Of a stretch of DNA of 64,000 nucleotides, positions 26,021-34,343 are shown in pieces. Below the pieces are notes generated by a model, which searched no databases, had not been told where the DNA came from, and saw only the letters and a program-made list of their open reading frames with translations. The position numbers and the translations under genes are program-made. Source of the stretch: JAFECT01 sp963838235 (GTDB lineage Bacteria > Pseudomonadota > Alphaproteobacteria > Caulobacterales > Caulobacteraceae); assembly GCA_963838235.1 (NCBI GenBank), contig CAWIQJ010000005.1, positions 372,001-436,000 on the forward strand, in the 5' to 3' direction. The stretch's first letter is position 1; the number at the start of each line of letters is the position of its first letter.

Positions 26021-27070
26021 CTAGGCGACCGCCGGAAGGCCCAGCGGCGTCGACTCGAAGATCGCCTTTTCCTCGTCGGTCATGTCGGCGGGGATATGTT
26101 CGAACAGCGGCGTCGAGAGGTACCGTTCGCCGGTGTCGGGCAGCATGACCAGGATGTTGGCGCCGGCGGGCGCCTCGGCGGCGACGCGCAGGCCCGCGGC
26201 CAGAGTTGCGCCGGAGCTGATGCCCACGAAGATGCCTTCCTTGAGCGCGAGATCGCGCGCGCATTTCATCGCCTCGGGCCCGGGGATCTTCATCACCTGG
26301 TCGACCGCCTTGCGGTCCAGCGCCTCTTGGGTGACTTCCGGAATGAAGTCGGGCGTCCAGCCCTGGATCGGATGCGGCGACCAGGCCGGGTGCGTCTTGG
26401 CCGGCGTGCCGTCGGGGTTGCGCTGTTGTGCTTCGCCGGACGAGAGCAGGGCTGCGGTCTCCGGCTCGCAGACGATGACCTTGGTGTTGGGGCTCTCGCG
26501 GTCGAGCACGCGGGTGACGCCGGTCAGGGTGCCGCCGGTGCCGTAGCCGGTCACCCAGTAGTCGAGCTTCACGTCCTTGAAGTCGTCGACGATCTCGCGG
26601 CCGGTGGTGCGTTCGTGGAAGTCGGGATTGGCGGGGTTCTCGAACTGGCGCGCCCAGAACCAGCCGTGCATCTCGACCAGCTCGCGGGTCTTGTCGACCA
26701 TGCCCAGCGCGCGCATCGGCGCGGGCGTGAGCACGACCTTGGCGCCCAGGAACCGCATCAGCTTGCGCCGCTCGACCGAGAAGCTCTCGGCCATGACCGA
26801 CACGAACGGATAGCCGCGCTCGGCGCAGACCATGGCCAGGCCGATGCCGGTGTTGCCGCTGGTCGCCTCGATGACGGTCTGGCCGGGCTTCAGTTCGCCG
26901 GACTTTTCCGCGGCGTCGATGATGCCGAGCGCGAGGCGGTCCTTCACCGAACCCAGCGGGTTGAAGGCCTCGATCTTGACCCAGAGGTTCACATGGGGCG
27001 GGCCGAGACGGTTGATCTTGACCACGGGCGTGCGCCCGATGGTCTCGGTGATGCGGTTGTAGCGGGTCAT
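26021..27070 (-). CDS. cysK: Cysteine synthase A (O-acetylserine sulfhydrylase)
   Basis: 349 residues from the ATG at 27070 (the frame extends to 27451 without homology; RC of AGGACCTCC gives GGAGGTCCT-like RBS). PLP lysine Lys43 in NPLGSVKDR; phosphate loop EATSGNTGIGLA; GTGGTLTGV cofactor loop; GISSGATLAAG near the C-terminus. It makes L-cysteine from O-acetylserine and sulfide in the cytoplasm. The protein is a little longer than E. coli CysK (323), with a C-terminal tail. No cysE is nearby. The 235-bp gap to the kinase downstream in sequence (27071-27305) holds no clear gene. Confidence 0.95.
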   Translation of the reverse strand: MTRYNRITETIGRTPVVKINRLGPPHVNLWVKIEAFNPLGSVKDRLALGIIDAAEKSGELKPGQTVIEATSGNTGIGLAMVCAERGYPFVSVMAESFSVERRKLMRFLGAKVVLTPAPMRALGMVDKTRELVEMHGWFWARQFENPANPDFHERTTGREIVDDFKDVKLDYWVTGYGTGGTLTGVTRVLDRESPNTKVIVCEPETAALLSSGEAQQRNPDGTPAKTHPAWSPHPIQGWTPDFIPEVTQEALDRKAVDQVMKIPGPEAMKCARDLALKEGIFVGISSGATLAAGLRVAAEAPAGANILVMLPDTGERYLSTPLFEHIPADMTDEEKAIFESTPLGLPAVA

Positions 27071-27305
27071 GGAGGTCCTTGAGGCTGACGGTTTCGCACG
27101 CTTGGGGACAGGCGCGTTCCCATACGCCCGGGAACGCCGGAAGGCGAGCGTCAGTTGAGGCGTCACGGCCGGACCCATCCTCGACACCAGGATATTGGCG
27201 TGGACGACGCGCGCCCCAGGCTTACGGGCAGAGCGGCCGGCGCGCCGGGAGAATTCGGCGGCGACGGACGACGGCTGGGGATCGAAGCTTGGTCGAGCCG
27301 CCGGG

Positions 27306-28919
27306 TCAGGCCGCGACGGCGGTCGCCACGGCGCGGTTGAGTTCGATGTAGAACAGCGCGCCGCCCATCGGCCCGTCCTCGATGCCGATCGAGCCGCCCT
27401 GGAGCTGGACCAGCTCGCGCGCCACAGCGAGGCCGAGGCCGGAGCCTTCAACGTCGGTCTTTTCCGCGCCCAGACGCTCGAACGGGCGGAACAGCGCCTC
27501 GCGCAGGCCTTGCGGCACGCCGGGGCCGTTGTCGGAGACTTCGATGCGCACGCGGTCGCCGACCGCGCGCGCGCCGACCTCGATGCGCGGCGGGCGGCCG
27601 CCGTACTTGGCGGCGTTGACCATCAGATTGATCAGCACCTGCTTGAGGCGCTGCGGGTCGGCGGCGACCGCCAGGGCGCCGGACCAGTCACCGGTGAGTT
27701 CGATGCGCGGCGCGTACTCACGCGTGCGGAAGCGGGCGCCGGCAATGGCCTGGTACATCGCGTCGCTGACCTCGACCTGCGACAGCGTAACCTTCATGCG
27801 GCCCGACTGCACCGCGGCGGCGTCGAGTAGGTCCGAGGCCAGCGCCTGCATGTCCGCGGCGCAGTCGGTGATCTGACTCATGCCGTCCTTCTGCGCCTCG
27901 GTGAGGTCGCCCATGGCGCCGTTCTTCATCAACTCGGCGAGACCGAGCACGCCCGATAGCGGCGAACGGATTTCATGGCTCACGTGAGCGAGCAGCTTGG
28001 CGCGCATGTCGCTGCGCTGTTCGGCTTCCTGACGCAAGGCGTCGGCGTTGCGGCTGTAGCCGTCCAGCTTGGCCAGCGCCATGGCCAGCGGGTGCACCGT
28101 CAGGATCTGCGACGCAAGGAACAGCTGCAGGCCGACGATGCGCATGTTGATGTCGGGTTCGGCGTGCACGATCGGGCCGTAGCCCATCGCTGTGGCGAGG
28201 CTGCCGATCACCGCGATCTGGGCCACGGCGAGCGCGCCGCCCGGCGCCCGCCCGGTCCACACCGCGAAGATCACCATCGGCGACAACGCGAAGATCAACG
28301 GATTGTGCGCGATGAAGAAGAGCGCGAGGGCGGAGACGAGCACCAGCACCTGGGCGCCGATCGCCGGGACCAGCGCGCGCGAGCGGAGCGCCGCGAACGG
28401 CTTGTTGAGGCTGATGCTGAGGAAAGCCGGCGCAAACACCGCCATGCCGACCGCGTCGCACACAAACCACTGCGTGGCGCCGCCGAGAATCGCCTGGGGA
28501 CCGTGCAGAAAGGCGACCGTAGAGGAGGCAATGACGGATGAAACGAGCGGCGCGGCGACCACGCACGCAACGACGAGTTCGAGCAGCGATTTGCCGTCGT
28601 TGAGCGGCAGCTTCAGGTCGCGCAGCAACCAAACGGCGATCCCCACCTCGGCGATGTTGGCGGTGCTGAAGCCGAGGGCGGCGATCGGCGAGGCGCGCAG
28701 GACGAGGCTGACGCTCGCTAGGGTCAGGAAGCCGGCCAGGACGGCGATGGCGCGCTCGCGTCGACCGTGGAAGCCGCGCAACACGAAGGCCAGCAGAAGT
28801 GCGTTCGCCGGCCAGAACGAGACCACCAGCGATTTCGGGAAGAACCAAAGGCTCATGCCCACGAGCGCGCCCGTGGAGACGACCATGACCGCGAGCCGGA
28901 TCAGGAACTGGTTACGCAT
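27306..28919 (-). CDS. MASE1-type membrane sensor histidine kinase
   Basis: 537 residues from the ATG at 28919. The first about 290 residues form a MASE1 multi-helix sensor (VVSFWPANALLLAFVLRG, GFSTANIAEVGIAVWLL, GPQAILGGATQWFVCDAVG). HisKA carries the phospho-accepting His in LLAHVSHEIRSPLSG; HATPase shows NLMVNAAKYGG, VSDNGPGVPQG and GSGLGLAVAREL. There is no receiver, so a separate response regulator is needed; none is adjacent. Signal unknown. Confidence 0.92.
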   Translation of the reverse strand: MRNQFLIRLAVMVVSTGALVGMSLWFFPKSLVVSFWPANALLLAFVLRGFHGRRERAIAVLAGFLTLASVSLVLRASPIAALGFSTANIAEVGIAVWLLRDLKLPLNDGKSLLELVVACVVAAPLVSSVIASSTVAFLHGPQAILGGATQWFVCDAVGMAVFAPAFLSISLNKPFAALRSRALVPAIGAQVLVLVSALALFFIAHNPLIFALSPMVIFAVWTGRAPGGALAVAQIAVIGSLATAMGYGPIVHAEPDINMRIVGLQLFLASQILTVHPLAMALAKLDGYSRNADALRQEAEQRSDMRAKLLAHVSHEIRSPLSGVLGLAELMKNGAMGDLTEAQKDGMSQITDCAADMQALASDLLDAAAVQSGRMKVTLSQVEVSDAMYQAIAGARFRTREYAPRIELTGDWSGALAVAADPQRLKQVLINLMVNAAKYGGRPPRIEVGARAVGDRVRIEVSDNGPGVPQGLREALFRPFERLGAEKTDVEGSGLGLAVARELVQLQGGSIGIEDGPMGGALFYIELNRAVATAVAA

Positions 28920-29126
28920 CAAGAGCGGACTCCCCCACGCGCACAAACTGAGCTTGGCCGTAAACCCTACCCCCCGACCCGTGTGTGCGGGGTTAACCGC
29001 CGGGCGCCGCGCAACGTCGCAAGATGGGTAGGGCCGCGGGGCCAGCGCGTTACAAAAGGGTTAACGCGATGCGCGCACGGGCGCGACGTTCCGTCCTCTT
29101 TCGGAGGGAGTCTGCGGGGTTGCACC

Positions 29127-29373
29127 ATGGCGACGTTCAATCCGGCCTCGCGGCCGGCGGGGCGGGGACCACGCGTGAATAGCTACAGCTTCTACCTGGT
29201 CGGGGGAACGGCGAACGCGCGAGCGCCGATCGAAATCCGGCAGTGTCCAACCGACGCCGAGGCGTTGTCCGCCGGTTGCCGGGCGCCTGCTGCGTATCGG
29301 CGGCGGTGCGGCCGATCGGCTGACGGGCCAAGTGGAATATCTCGGTCGCTGGGATCACGCCTGGCGGCGGTGA
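29127..29373 (+). pseudogene. Small protein gene of about 80 residues with one apparent frameshift
   Basis: Reads MATFNPASRPAG then NSYSFYLVGGTANARAPIE and QCPTDAEALSA; dropping one C near 29273 continues VAGRLLRIGGGAADRLTGQ and VEYLGRWDHAWRR to a TGA at 29371. A GTG at 29175 is an alternative start. The strand order and the DAEAL segment recall the small SxYxFYL proteins; the convergent gene at 29375 has a similar opening (YTIYFLDD). Frameshift correction is inference because no paralogue verifies it. Confidence 0.5.
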
Positions 29374-29374
29374 C

Positions 29375-29611
29375 CTAGTCGCCGGCGCAGACGCCCTCGC
29401 GTCCGGCTGCGTCGCCGAGCAACGACGAATGTCCCGCCGGCGGCGGCACAGGTCGCGCGCCCTCGTAGATCTCAACGTTGCGCGAATCGGTGCGCACCTT
29501 GAGCAGACGCGGCGCGTGGGTCCACGCCTCGCGATCGTCGGCGCATTCGACGAGGTCGAAGGAAACGATGACCTTTCGGTCATCCAGAAAGTAGATCGTG
29601 TAGGTGGCCAT
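29375..29611 (-). CDS. Small protein of unknown function
   Basis: 78 residues from the ATG at 29611 (upstream in-frame start at 29659 lacks a good RBS). MATYTIYFLDDRKVIVSFDL, then CADDREAWTHAPRLL and NVEIYEGARPV; strand-strand-helix-strand pattern followed by a flexible tail. Ends 2 bp from the convergent small gene. The pair may be diverged relatives placed tail to tail. Confidence 0.6.
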   Translation of the reverse strand: MATYTIYFLDDRKVIVSFDLVECADDREAWTHAPRLLKVRTDSRNVEIYEGARPVPPPAGHSSLLGDAAGREGVCAGD

Positions 29612-29865
29612 CGGTGTTTCCGATGAGGCCCGCGCCGATCCGGCGCGCCTCGTCATCATCTATAGGCTGATTACCGGCAACGGCAAAGCACAATGGCTGC
29701 AAAATACGGCTGCTTTACGGATATTCCTGGCGGTCGGTGGGTTTTTTCTGATTCTCCGGTTCGCAATCGACACCTTTTTATTGAATTTAGCCCCCTCTAA
29801 TCTTGACGCGATCCACGCCAATACCCCTTCATGCGGCGAATGAGTAAGTCACGTATTAGAGGGTC
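29612..29865. other. AT-rich intergenic stretch, no gene supported
   Basis: Markedly AT-richer than its surroundings (for example GGGTTTTTTCTGATTCTCC and CACCTTTTTATTGAATTTAG). A plus-strand frame here (29604-29843) has a hydrophobic section but no RBS and atypical codon use. It probably carries promoter elements for the flanking divergent small genes. Confidence 0.5.
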
Positions 29866-29893
29866 TTGACGGTTAAAGCGTACGCGCTAAATA
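29866..29893 (+). promoter_or_regulatory. Sigma-70-like promoter for the RHH protein
   Basis: TTGACG (29866-29871), 16-bp spacer, TAAATA (29888-29893), 36 bp upstream of the ATG at 29929. Confidence 0.45.
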
Positions 29894-29928
29894 CCGATCT
29901 GGAGCGAGACCACAGACGAGACGAAGCC

Positions 29929-30162
29929 ATGTCCGACCTGACCCGACCGGAACGCCTTCAGATTATGCTGACCCCCGAGGAGCTGGCCGCCGTCGACGAC
30001 TGGCGCTTCAGACAGCGCATGCCGAGCCGCGCGGCTGCTGTGCGCGAGCTGCTGCGAACGGGCCTTGACGCGGTGGGGGTCCTCCCCGCCGGGCAGGGGT
30101 CGAAGTCCACGGACTACGGGGTGATCAACCGGTCCGGCGAGGGTCTGGGCGAAGAGGCCTAG
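29929..30162 (+). CDS. Ribbon-helix-helix-type small DNA-binding protein
   Basis: 77 residues. LQIMLTPEELAAVDDW gives the strand and first helix; RMPSRAAAVRELLRTGL the second helix, as in CopG/Arc-like RHH proteins. The C-terminal tail is Gly/Ser-rich. The start is set at 29929, at the beginning of the domain. No toxin gene follows, so an antitoxin role is not supported; an orphan RHH regulator is more likely. Ends with a 4-bp convergent overlap with the next gene. Confidence 0.78.
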   Translation: MSDLTRPERLQIMLTPEELAAVDDWRFRQRMPSRAAAVRELLRTGLDAVGVLPAGQGSKSTDYGVINRSGEGLGEEA

Positions 30163-30320
30163 CCGTAGAGGCTCTGAAAGGTCATCAGGCCCTCGGTGGT
30201 GATCACCAGGGCCGCGATCCAGGCCAGCACCATGGCCAGGGGAATGTCCGTCCGGCGCGACCATGCGGTTCCCGGGTCCCGGATCCCCTCGTAGCGCTCA
30301 CCATGCGATGCGCGAATCAT
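30159..30320 (-). CDS. Small single-span membrane protein
   Basis: 53 residues from the ATG at 30320, preceded by GGAGGCAGGCC. Hydrophilic N-terminus then one helix IPLAMVLAWIAALVITTEGL and a short tail MTFQSLYG. No family recognised. Its stop overlaps the RHH gene's stop on the other strand. Confidence 0.6.
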   Translation of the reverse strand: MIRASHGERYEGIRDPGTAWSRRTDIPLAMVLAWIAALVITTEGLMTFQSLYG

Positions 30321-30436
30321 GGCCTGCCTCCGACACGACGATCCGACAAACCGTCGATCTTGCAAACACCGGGGGTGGGAGCGCGGTTCCGGGACGGTTC
30401 GTGCTATGCTCGGCCGTAACCGGGGGAGGGGCGGCG

Positions 30437-30985
30437 ATGGGCGTGGTCGCGAAGAGGGTGCTGACGCTTGCGGCGTGCCTGACGCTGGGCGCCTGCTGGA
30501 CGTCGCAGAAACTGTTACTGGACGAACACCAGGGCGCCGCCGTGCTGCACGACGGCGTTTACGAGAGCGACGGCCCGGACAAGACCCGCGTCATCTCGCA
30601 AGGCCACGGCTGGTACGTGATCAGCGACGGCTCCGAGACGCCGGAGAAGGCGCAGGAAGGCGCGCTGCCGCTGTTCCTGGCGCCCGCGCCGACGTCGGCC
30701 GGTCCGAACGCCTACATCTTTGCCGCGGGCGATCAGAGCTGCGTTCGCGATCCGAAAACCTGCGCAGGCTGGACCTACGGCCTTTTGACCATCGACCGGC
30801 AGGCAATTCGCGTTGCATTTCCCGACTGCAGCAAGACCGGCGATCTCGCGCGCAAGTGGGAGGCCACGGTGAAGGGATCGGCGACCAGCGAATGCGTGTT
30901 CACAAGCACCGACGCGATCAATGGCGCGCTGGCGGAATATGCGAGTCAGCCAGGCGCCTTCGAGCACAGCTATAAGCGCCAGTAA
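30437..30985 (+). CDS. Putative lipoprotein of unknown function
   Basis: 182 residues from the ATG at 30437 with GGGGAGGGGCGGCG upstream (the frame opens at 30263). Lipobox LTLGAC gives lipidation at about Cys19. The mature part has short strands and four further Cys: SCVRDPKTC, DCSKTG and SECVFT, likely disulfides in the periplasm. No family recognised. Confidence 0.75.
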   Translation: MGVVAKRVLTLAACLTLGACWTSQKLLLDEHQGAAVLHDGVYESDGPDKTRVISQGHGWYVISDGSETPEKAQEGALPLFLAPAPTSAGPNAYIFAAGDQSCVRDPKTCAGWTYGLLTIDRQAIRVAFPDCSKTGDLARKWEATVKGSATSECVFTSTDAINGALAEYASQPGAFEHSYKRQ

Positions 30986-31101
30986 TTCGCGGCCAGACCT
31001 GTCGGGCCGGTCGGCCGGCTGGTGAAACAAATCGGCCTGTTGCAGGCTTGATGCATGTGGGCGCTGCGGACGGCCGCCGCCTCTAACCGGGAGATGCGAG
31101 C

Positions 31102-31530
31102 ATGACCACGCGCAAGGCAAACGCGGTCTGGAACGGCGGCGGCAAGGACGGCGCGGGCCGGCTGACGACGGCGTCGGGCGTGCTGAAGGACAGCAACTAC
31201 GGTTTCAAGACGCGCTTCGAGAACGAGCCGGGGACCAATCCGGAGGAGCTGATCGCCGCCGCCCATGCCGGCTGTTTCGCCATGGCCCTGGCTTTCGCGG
31301 TGGAGGGCGCCGGACACAAGGCGGAGGAAATCCGCGCCGAGGCGGCGGTGACGCTGGTCCAGGACGGCCAGGGGTTCAGAATCTCGCGCTCGGACCTGAC
31401 GGTGCGGGCGCACGTGCCGGGTCTGGACGACGCGAAGTTCAAGGAGATCGCCGGGGCGGCGCACAAGGGTTGCCCCGTGTCCAAGGTGTTGAACGCCGAG
31501 TCGATGCTCGACGCCGCGCTGGAGGCCTGA
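31102..31530 (+). CDS. osmC: OsmC-family peroxiredoxin
   Basis: 142 residues, full family length. Catalytic Cys58 in AAAHAGCFAMAL and resolving Cys124 in AHKGCPVSKVL, spaced as in E. coli OsmC (59 and 125). NPEELIAAAHA supplies the conserved Glu. Reduces organic hydroperoxides in the cytoplasm. RBS CGGGAGATGCGAGC. No OhrR regulator is adjacent, consistent with OsmC rather than Ohr. Confidence 0.93.
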   Translation: MTTRKANAVWNGGGKDGAGRLTTASGVLKDSNYGFKTRFENEPGTNPEELIAAAHAGCFAMALAFAVEGAGHKAEEIRAEAAVTLVQDGQGFRISRSDLTVRAHVPGLDDAKFKEIAGAAHKGCPVSKVLNAESMLDAALEA

Positions 31531-31591
31531 GCGGCTTCCGTCTGGCCGCGCCGTCCTGTACCGTTGCCCCGCGTCACAGCGCGAGGGAACA

Positions 31592-32107
31592 ATGACGATG
31601 CAACTGAAATCGGGATTTTGTTTTGTTGCGGGCGCTGCCGCTCTAGCGTTGGCCGGCTGCGGAAAGCCTGCGCCGTCCACCCAGGGCGCGATCCCGGACG
31701 TGAAGCCAAAGACGATGGCCGTGGCGCCGAATGCGTGCGCGGTGCTGACCAAGGCGATCGCCGACAAATACCTCGGCGCGACCGCGACGTTGAAACAGGA
31801 CACCCATCCCAACCCGAAAATGTCGCTGTGCCAATACACCAGCGACCACGGCGCGATCACCGTTATGTCGGGCCCCTGGGGTATGGTCTACACCAAGGCG
31901 GCGTCGGGCGACACGTCCGTCGCGGGTCTGGGCGACGAGGCGCACATAAGCGCGATGGGACTCTTCGTGCGCAAGGGCGACCACGGCCTCGACGTTGGCG
32001 TGATGACCGGCAGCGGCGAGTTCTGGGGCAAGGCCGCTGACGACGAGATCGCGCGCACCGCGGCGGCCGAGCAGAAGGTCGCGACCGACCTGGTGGCGAA
32101 CGACTAG
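31592..32107 (+). CDS. Putative lipoprotein, DUF3558-like pattern
   Basis: 171 residues. Lipobox LALAGC, Pro-rich linker, then a domain with ACAVLTKAIADKYLG, MSLCQYTSDHG and VAGLGDEAHIS, a pattern seen in DUF3558-like substrate-binding lipoproteins (ACxLLT, CxY, GLGDEA). Probably anchored in the outer or inner membrane, facing the periplasm. Its TAG stop is at the first bases of a composite palindromic repeat. Confidence 0.75.
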   Translation: MTMQLKSGFCFVAGAAALALAGCGKPAPSTQGAIPDVKPKTMAVAPNACAVLTKAIADKYLGATATLKQDTHPNPKMSLCQYTSDHGAITVMSGPWGMVYTKAASGDTSVAGLGDEAHISAMGLFVRKGDHGLDVGVMTGSGEFWGKAADDEIARTAAAEQKVATDLVAND

Positions 32108-32219
32108 AGCGCGTTGCGCAGAAGTGGGACCCGGTATTGCGGTCACAACGCGCTCAAACTTTTGATTTCTAGAGCACGATTCAACGATCAGATCGAGTCC
32201 ATCTGATCGCATCGTGCTC
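32107..32219. repeat. Composite two-hairpin repeat, copy 1
   Basis: Hairpin A (32107-32155) GAGCGCGTTGCG...CAACGCGCTC with AGTGGGACCCGGTATTGCGG inside; a linker with CTTTTGATTTCTAG; hairpin B (32172-32219) GAGCACGAT...ATCGTGCTC. The same two hairpins occur in opposite order at 45615-45726, and hairpin A alone at 34295-34343. Probably a dispersed alphaproteobacterial extragenic palindrome; possible terminator role. Confidence 0.8.
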
Positions 32220-32309
32220 CAGGCTCGCGACCGGGGGTCAGCCGGCGTGAGAGGCCGCTCACGGCGGCGCTTTACAGCCCGGCTTCCGACCGCCTAGGCT
32301 TGCGTCCAC

Positions 32310-32519
32310 ATGCCGCCCGAGAAAACCGCAGAGAAAACCAAGGCGAGGGTCAAGACGCGCATCCGCCAGCGCATGCCGCGGGAGCGTGAGACCTTCGTCC
32401 CCATCGCCTCGCCGACCCTGATCTTCTTCCTGATCGCGGGCGCGGCGGCGGCGCTCGGGATCATCTATATGCTCGTGAAATTCCTGACCCATATGGGCGG
32501 CGTGTCCGACATGGGCTGA
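32310..32519 (+). CDS. Small membrane protein
   Basis: 69 residues. Highly basic N-terminus (KTKARVKTRIRQRMPRER), then a membrane helix LIFFLIAGAAAALGIIYMLV. It ends 17 bp before the deacetylase gene on the same strand, so it may lead that operon. No strong RBS is seen; family not recognised. Confidence 0.55.
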   Translation: MPPEKTAEKTKARVKTRIRQRMPRERETFVPIASPTLIFFLIAGAAAALGIIYMLVKFLTHMGGVSDMG

Positions 32520-32536
32520 GACGGCCCGAGGGGCGG

Positions 32537-33457
32537 ATGAAGCGCGCGATCATCGGAGGATTTGGAGCCCTGGCCTCGCCGGCGCTGCTCGCGCTCCAGC
32601 GCGGCCGGCAGGCGGGGGCGGTGCTGCTCTACCATCGCGTGTCGGACGACCGCGATCCGGCGTACGCCCCCCTGTCGCCCGAGACGTTCCGGCGCCATTG
32701 CGAGATCCTGAAAGCGCACTACGACGTGGTGACGCTGGGAGAGGTGGTCGAGCGCGTGAAGTCAGGGCGCAGTCTGAAGGGTTGTTGCGCCATCACCTTC
32801 GATGACGGCTATCGCGATTTTCTGGACCATGCCTATCCCGTGCTGGAGGCGCTGGCGCTTCCCGCGACGCACTTTCTGGTGGCCGACTGCGTTCGCACGG
32901 GCAAGCCGGTGTGGCATCTGCGCGTGTTGCGCCTGGCGCGCAAGACCGCGGACGAGGCGTCGCGGCTCTTCGCCCGACTGACGCCCCTGGACGCCGAGAA
33001 ACGTTACGCCTGGCTCGACGCGGCGGAGGCCAGGGCCGGCGGCGACGAGACCGCGCCGCCTATGCTCACGACTGACGATCTGAAGCACGTGTCGCCGACG
33101 CTGATCGAGTGGGGCTCGCACACCCTGTCGCACCCGGACCTGACCGTGCTGAACGAGGCCGCGGCGCGGCGCGAGCTTGCCGACTCGCGCTCGGTGATCG
33201 AGGCGATGAGCGGGCGACCGGTTCGCTTCCTGTCCTACCCCAACGGCGCCTACGGACCCGCAGTGTCGAAACTTGCCGCCGCGTGCGGCTACCAGGCGGC
33301 GTTCGCCGTGGACCAGCGTGAGGCGCGCGCGCTCGACGACGCCTTCGCCCTACCGCGCTTCGACGTGGGCAGCCTGCCGCCGTCGATGCTGCTGGTCGAG
33401 ACGACCGGCGCGGTGCAGGCGCTGCGGCGCCGCCTGCGCGGACGGAGTGCGGCGTGA
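32537..33457 (+). CDS. NodB-family polysaccharide deacetylase-like protein
   Basis: 306 residues. NodB metal-site motifs: Asp89-Asp90 in ITFDDGY, His195 and His199 in GSHTLSHPDL, and SYPNGAYG. The opening has VLLYHRVSDD, usual for this family, and the N-terminus is weakly hydrophobic. It removes acyl groups from amino sugars or related amines with a divalent metal. It overlaps the next gene by four bases (GTGA), so the formyltransferase is coupled to it. The sugar is unknown. ArnD, which deformylates Ara4N-lipid, belongs to the same superfamily. Confidence 0.9.
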   Translation: MKRAIIGGFGALASPALLALQRGRQAGAVLLYHRVSDDRDPAYAPLSPETFRRHCEILKAHYDVVTLGEVVERVKSGRSLKGCCAITFDDGYRDFLDHAYPVLEALALPATHFLVADCVRTGKPVWHLRVLRLARKTADEASRLFARLTPLDAEKRYAWLDAAEARAGGDETAPPMLTTDDLKHVSPTLIEWGSHTLSHPDLTVLNEAAARRELADSRSVIEAMSGRPVRFLSYPNGAYGPAVSKLAAACGYQAAFAVDQREARALDDAFALPRFDVGSLPPSMLLVETTGAVQALRRRLRGRSAA

Positions 33458-34278
33458 AGGTCGTCCTGCTCACCTGCGACGCCCCGGGCCAACGCGCCCT
33501 GGCCGCGCGTCTGGCCTCGATCCCGGGCGTAAATCTTGAAGGCGTGGTGGTGCAGACGATCATCGGCGCGTCGGCCTGGAAGCTGCTGCGAGCGAATCCG
33601 GCGCGCTTCGCGGACAAGGTCGCGGGACGGGTGCTCTACGGCGGCGCCTCGGCGCAGATCGCGCGCGAGGGCGTGCGTCGCTTCAATTCGCCGCCGCCCT
33701 GGACTGCGCCCGCCATCGGCGTCGAGGACGTGAACAGCGCCGAAGCGGTGGCGTTCCTGCGCGCGGCGTCGCCGGACCTGATCTGCGTCTCGGGCACGCG
33801 CATGGTGAAGGCGCCGGTGTTCGAGACGCTGCCGTCGCGGGGCCTGTTGAACCTGCACACGGGCCTCTCACCCTACTACAAAGGCGGTCCGAACTGCACG
33901 ATGTGGTGCCTGGCCAACGGCGAGCCGCAGTTCATCGGCGTCACCATCCATGAACTCGACCCCGGCATCGACAGCGGGCGCGTGATCCTGACCGAACAGA
34001 CGTCCGTGGAGGCCGGCGACAGCGCTGCCGACCTGGTGTGGAAGACGATCGAGCAAGGCTTCGGCCTCTATGCGCGCGTGGTTGCCGCCATGGCCGCGGG
34101 ACAGTCGGTTCGTCCCGTTGTGCAGGGCGAGATCGGCGAAGGCCGGACCTATTTCACGCGCGAGTGGGGAGCCGGGGAGCTTGGACGTGCGCTGCGCTTC
34201 GTACGCGAGGGCGGCGTGCGACGCTGGGTCGAAGCCGGTCGGCCGGGGGCGGTGCGCCTCTACGACGGCTTGGCGTGA
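33454..34278 (+). CDS. Formyltransferase family protein
   Basis: 274 residues starting at GTG 33454, overlapping the deacetylase stop. Formyl-transfer core: Asn133 and His135 in LLNLHTGLSPYYKGGP, and Asp173 in HELDPGIDSG, matching the N-H-D triad of GART and ArnA-type enzymes. The N-terminal part (MKVVLLTCDAPGQRAL) is the Rossmann-like start. It would use N10-formyl-THF to formylate an amino group, probably on a nucleotide sugar or surface polysaccharide unit. The C-terminal region is longer than in purine PurN and lacks the Met-tRNA FMT C-domain. Ends close to a palindromic repeat. Confidence 0.9.
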   Translation: MKVVLLTCDAPGQRALAARLASIPGVNLEGVVVQTIIGASAWKLLRANPARFADKVAGRVLYGGASAQIAREGVRRFNSPPPWTAPAIGVEDVNSAEAVAFLRAASPDLICVSGTRMVKAPVFETLPSRGLLNLHTGLSPYYKGGPNCTMWCLANGEPQFIGVTIHELDPGIDSGRVILTEQTSVEAGDSAADLVWKTIEQGFGLYARVVAAMAAGQSVRPVVQGEIGEGRTYFTREWGAGELGRALRFVREGGVRRWVEAGRPGAVRLYDGLA

Positions 34279-34294
34279 TCCGGAATTAAAGTGT

Positions 34295-34343
34295 GAGCGC
34301 GTTGCGACCGCAATACCGGGTCCCACTTTTGCGCAACGCGCTC
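34295..34343. repeat. Dispersed palindrome, GAGCGCGTTGCG type (hairpin A alone)
   Basis: GAGCGCGTTGCG / CGCAACGCGCTC arms around ACCGCAATACCGGGTCCCAC. Its right end plus the next bases (CTCTAG) contain the stop codon of the TPR gene on the minus strand. It lies between convergent genes and could serve as a terminator. Confidence 0.8.

Noticed and set aside
29604..29843. 79-residue plus-strand frame with a hydrophobic segment
   Set aside because: Lies in an AT-rich intergenic area, overlaps the start of the gene at 29375 and has no RBS; the hydrophobicity follows from T-rich sequence.
29929..30320. Toxin-antitoxin module
   Set aside because: An RHH protein beside a small membrane protein suggests one, but the genes are convergent, not in an operon, and no toxin family is recognised.
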